From Desulfurococcales archaeon (GTDB taxonomy: Archaea; Thermoproteota; Thermoprotei_A; Sulfolobales; Acidilobaceae), in assembly GCA_015521205.1 (NCBI GenBank), contig WAOQ01000017.1:1-39810 (forward strand): a DNA stretch of 39,810 bases, in the 5' to 3' direction. Under the pieces are notes generated by a model. That model ran no database searches. It was not told where the DNA came from and was given only the letters and a program-made list of their open reading frames with translations. This document shows positions 38,190-39,810 of this stretch, in pieces. A program made the translations under genes and the position numbers. The stretch's first letter is position 1. Every line of letters begins with the position of its first letter.

Positions 38190-39433
38190 ATCGTTACACC
38201 CAACTCCCTAGCAAGAAGTTCAACTATCCCACTATCATCGATCATGGGATCCTCTCTAGATGCAGTTAACAGGGCCTTGACATCAGTCTCAAGAAGAACC
38301 ATTCGTGTTTTACCATATCTTCCACGACTTACTATCCTAGCTGTTATCAACCCGAGCATATCTAGTTCAGAAAGTATATCGCTCACCCTTCTCATAGTTA
38401 CTGGAGACAACCCTATCCTCCTAACCAGCCCTTTATAATGATCATAAACCTCGCCTGTAGTACTCATCCTCCTACCACCAACAGTGGATGCTGCAACAGC
38501 TAACAATACCAGCTTAGCATGTAAGGGAAGTCCACGAACAACCTCGGCAACACGGTTCCTTTCGATCTCCCTGACAGCCATGTCCACGTGAGATATTGTG
38601 ACGCGTGTATCACCATTTCTGTCAGCGATCTCGCCGGCAACCCTCAACAAATCCAAGGCCCTTCTAGCATCACCGTGATCTCTTGCAGCTAGAGCTGCAC
38701 AATATGGTATAACATCATCATCAAGAACACCTGGCTTAAACGCCAGTTTCGCCCGCTCGTTCAATATGTCTCGTAGTTGTCCCGCGGTATATGGTGGGAA
38801 TACCATTTCCTCTTCTCCTAGACTACTCCGTATTCTTGCGTCAAGGGCGTCTATGAAGTAAACACTGTTGGTAATCCCCACTATTGAAAGCTTTGATGAT
38901 TTTAATTCCTCGTTGATTCTCACTAATTTATAAAGGACGTCATCACCATGCCTCTTAACAAGAAAATCTATTTCGTCGAGAACAACGATGACAACCATGT
39001 CCCTCATCTGGTTTAAACGCTTCACGATCCTTGAGAAAACCTCGCCTGTAGAAAGACCAGTAAAAGGAACCTTCAATCCGATCCCTTCCCCTATATCAGC
39101 AAGAACCCTATATGGTGTATCTCGATGCCTCGTATTAACATAGATATACTTGAACGACGCGCCTATACGCTGACTATGCTGGAACACCCTATCCATAACA
39201 TACCTTGTAACAGCAGTCTTACCAGTACCAGTAAGCCCATAAATAAACACGTTACTAGGTCTCTCACCCCTCAAAGCGGGTGCAACTATCATCCCAAGCC
39301 TCTTGATCTGTTCATCCCTATGATGCAGTACCGGTGGCACATAATCAGGCAAGAGGACATTCCTATCCGTGAACACGCTAGACTTCAAGGCTCTCTCCAA
39401 AATACTATCTAGAATATCCAAGACTCCCGGCAC
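38186..39433 (-). CDS. orc1: Orc1/Cdc6 replication initiator
   Basis: VFIYGLTGTGKTAVTRYV, VVIVVLDEIDFLVKRHGDDVLYKLVRINEEL, SLGEEEMVFPPYTAGQLRDIL, DHGDARRALDLLRVAGEIADR, winged-helix C-terminus; GTG start. Confidence 0.96.
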   Translation of the reverse strand: MPGVLDILDSILERALKSSVFTDRNVLLPDYVPPVLHHRDEQIKRLGMIVAPALRGERPSNVFIYGLTGTGKTAVTRYVMDRVFQHSQRIGASFKYIYVNTRHRDTPYRVLADIGEGIGLKVPFTGLSTGEVFSRIVKRLNQMRDMVVIVVLDEIDFLVKRHGDDVLYKLVRINEELKSSKLSIVGITNSVYFIDALDARIRSSLGEEEMVFPPYTAGQLRDILNERAKLAFKPGVLDDDVIPYCAALAARDHGDARRALDLLRVAGEIADRNGDTRVTISHVDMAVREIERNRVAEVVRGLPLHAKLVLLAVAASTVGGRRMSTTGEVYDHYKGLVRRIGLSPVTMRRVSDILSELDMLGLITARIVSRGRYGKTRMVLLETDVKALLTASREDPMIDDSGIVELLARELGVTM

Positions 39434-39558
39434 ACCCCGTTCTCCATATGTTCCATAAGAAGTAATGGTTCAAAACAGATATAAGGGGTAGGATCAACGG
39501 GGATAAATCTAAATTACACTCAACCAACGGGTCACCATACAAATAGGATAAACGGTAT

Positions 39559-39635
39559 GGGCCGGTAGCTCAGCCTGGAAGAGCGCTCGGCTTGCACCCG
39601 AGAGGCCCCGGGTTCAAATCCCGGCCGGTCCACCA
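39559..39635 (+). tRNA. tRNA-Ala (TGC)
   Basis: GGGCCGG/CCGGTCC acceptor with the G3-U70 alanine identity pair, anticodon arm CTCGG-CTTGCAC-CCGAG, T-arm CCGGG-TTCAAAT-CCCGG, encoded CCA. Confidence 0.97.
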
Positions 39636-39753
39636 CTACATCCTTTCAAGCAATCTGGTTTATACCTCGCACATAGACAGTTAGATAGGAAACATAACTA
39701 GAAACATATTTAGCCCATTGTATACATTATATTATCATAGCTAGCGTAACTAT

Positions 39754-39810
39754 CCCGAGGAGTATCCTCGGGGAGTCCCCGCGTCTAAAGCCTATTCAGG
39801 AGGCTAAGGC
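39754..39810. other. Structured GC-rich sequence truncated by the window end
   Basis: Hairpins CCCGAGGA-gta-TCCTCGGG (39754-39772) and AGCCT-attcagg-AGGCT (39789-39805); TATA-like gtatacattatattatc about 25 nt upstream. Confidence 0.35.

Noticed and set aside
39434-39558. Replication origin next to orc1/cdc6
   Set aside because: I saw no ORB-like repeats or dyads in the short intergenic region; adjacency to orc1 alone is not enough. GC-skew and repeat analysis over a larger region would be needed.

Overview
This window looks like a contiguous, gene-dense piece of a hyperthermophilic Thermoproteota (crenarchaeal, Desulfurococcales-like) chromosome; the lineage is inferred from gene content only. 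Most of it is core information processing: psmA (partial), the RNase P proteins Pop5/Rnp2 and Rpp30/Rnp3, YchF-type GTPase, L15e, an exosome-associated RNA-binding protein, S3Ae, KEOPS subunits Pcc1, Bud32 and Kae1, a RecJ/Cdc45-like protein, S15, XTPase, S27ae (missing from the ORF track), S24e, GTP-dependent dephospho-CoA kinase, Spt4, Rpb7/RpoE1, a PIN protein, aIF2-gamma, S6e, aIF5B, NDK, L24e, S28e, SSB and Orc1/Cdc6. Metabolic genes are QueD/PTPS-like, acyl-CoA dehydrogenase, the split glycine dehydrogenase (gcvPA/gcvPB), two adjacent moeA paralogs, a HypE/AIR-synthase-like protein and malate dehydrogenase. There are three tRNAs: Leu-TAG, Val-TAC with a 41-nt intron, and Ala-TGC. A 1663-aa cell-surface subtilase has a mosaic architecture. 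The leading candidates for something new are: (1) two tandem unannotated box C/D-like sRNAs at 519-587 and 639-698 that both use a CCGA D box, the second carrying a plausible guide to the peptidyl-transferase region of 23S rRNA; (2) an RNase P Pop5 subunit with a predicted N-terminal membrane anchor directly downstream; (3) the giant subtilase with two internally duplicated Rossmann/GATase-like modules and a coiled-coil stalk; and (4) several inverted repeats at the 5' ends of ribosomal protein genes. I found no CRISPR array, complete mobile element or recognisable replication-origin repeats.
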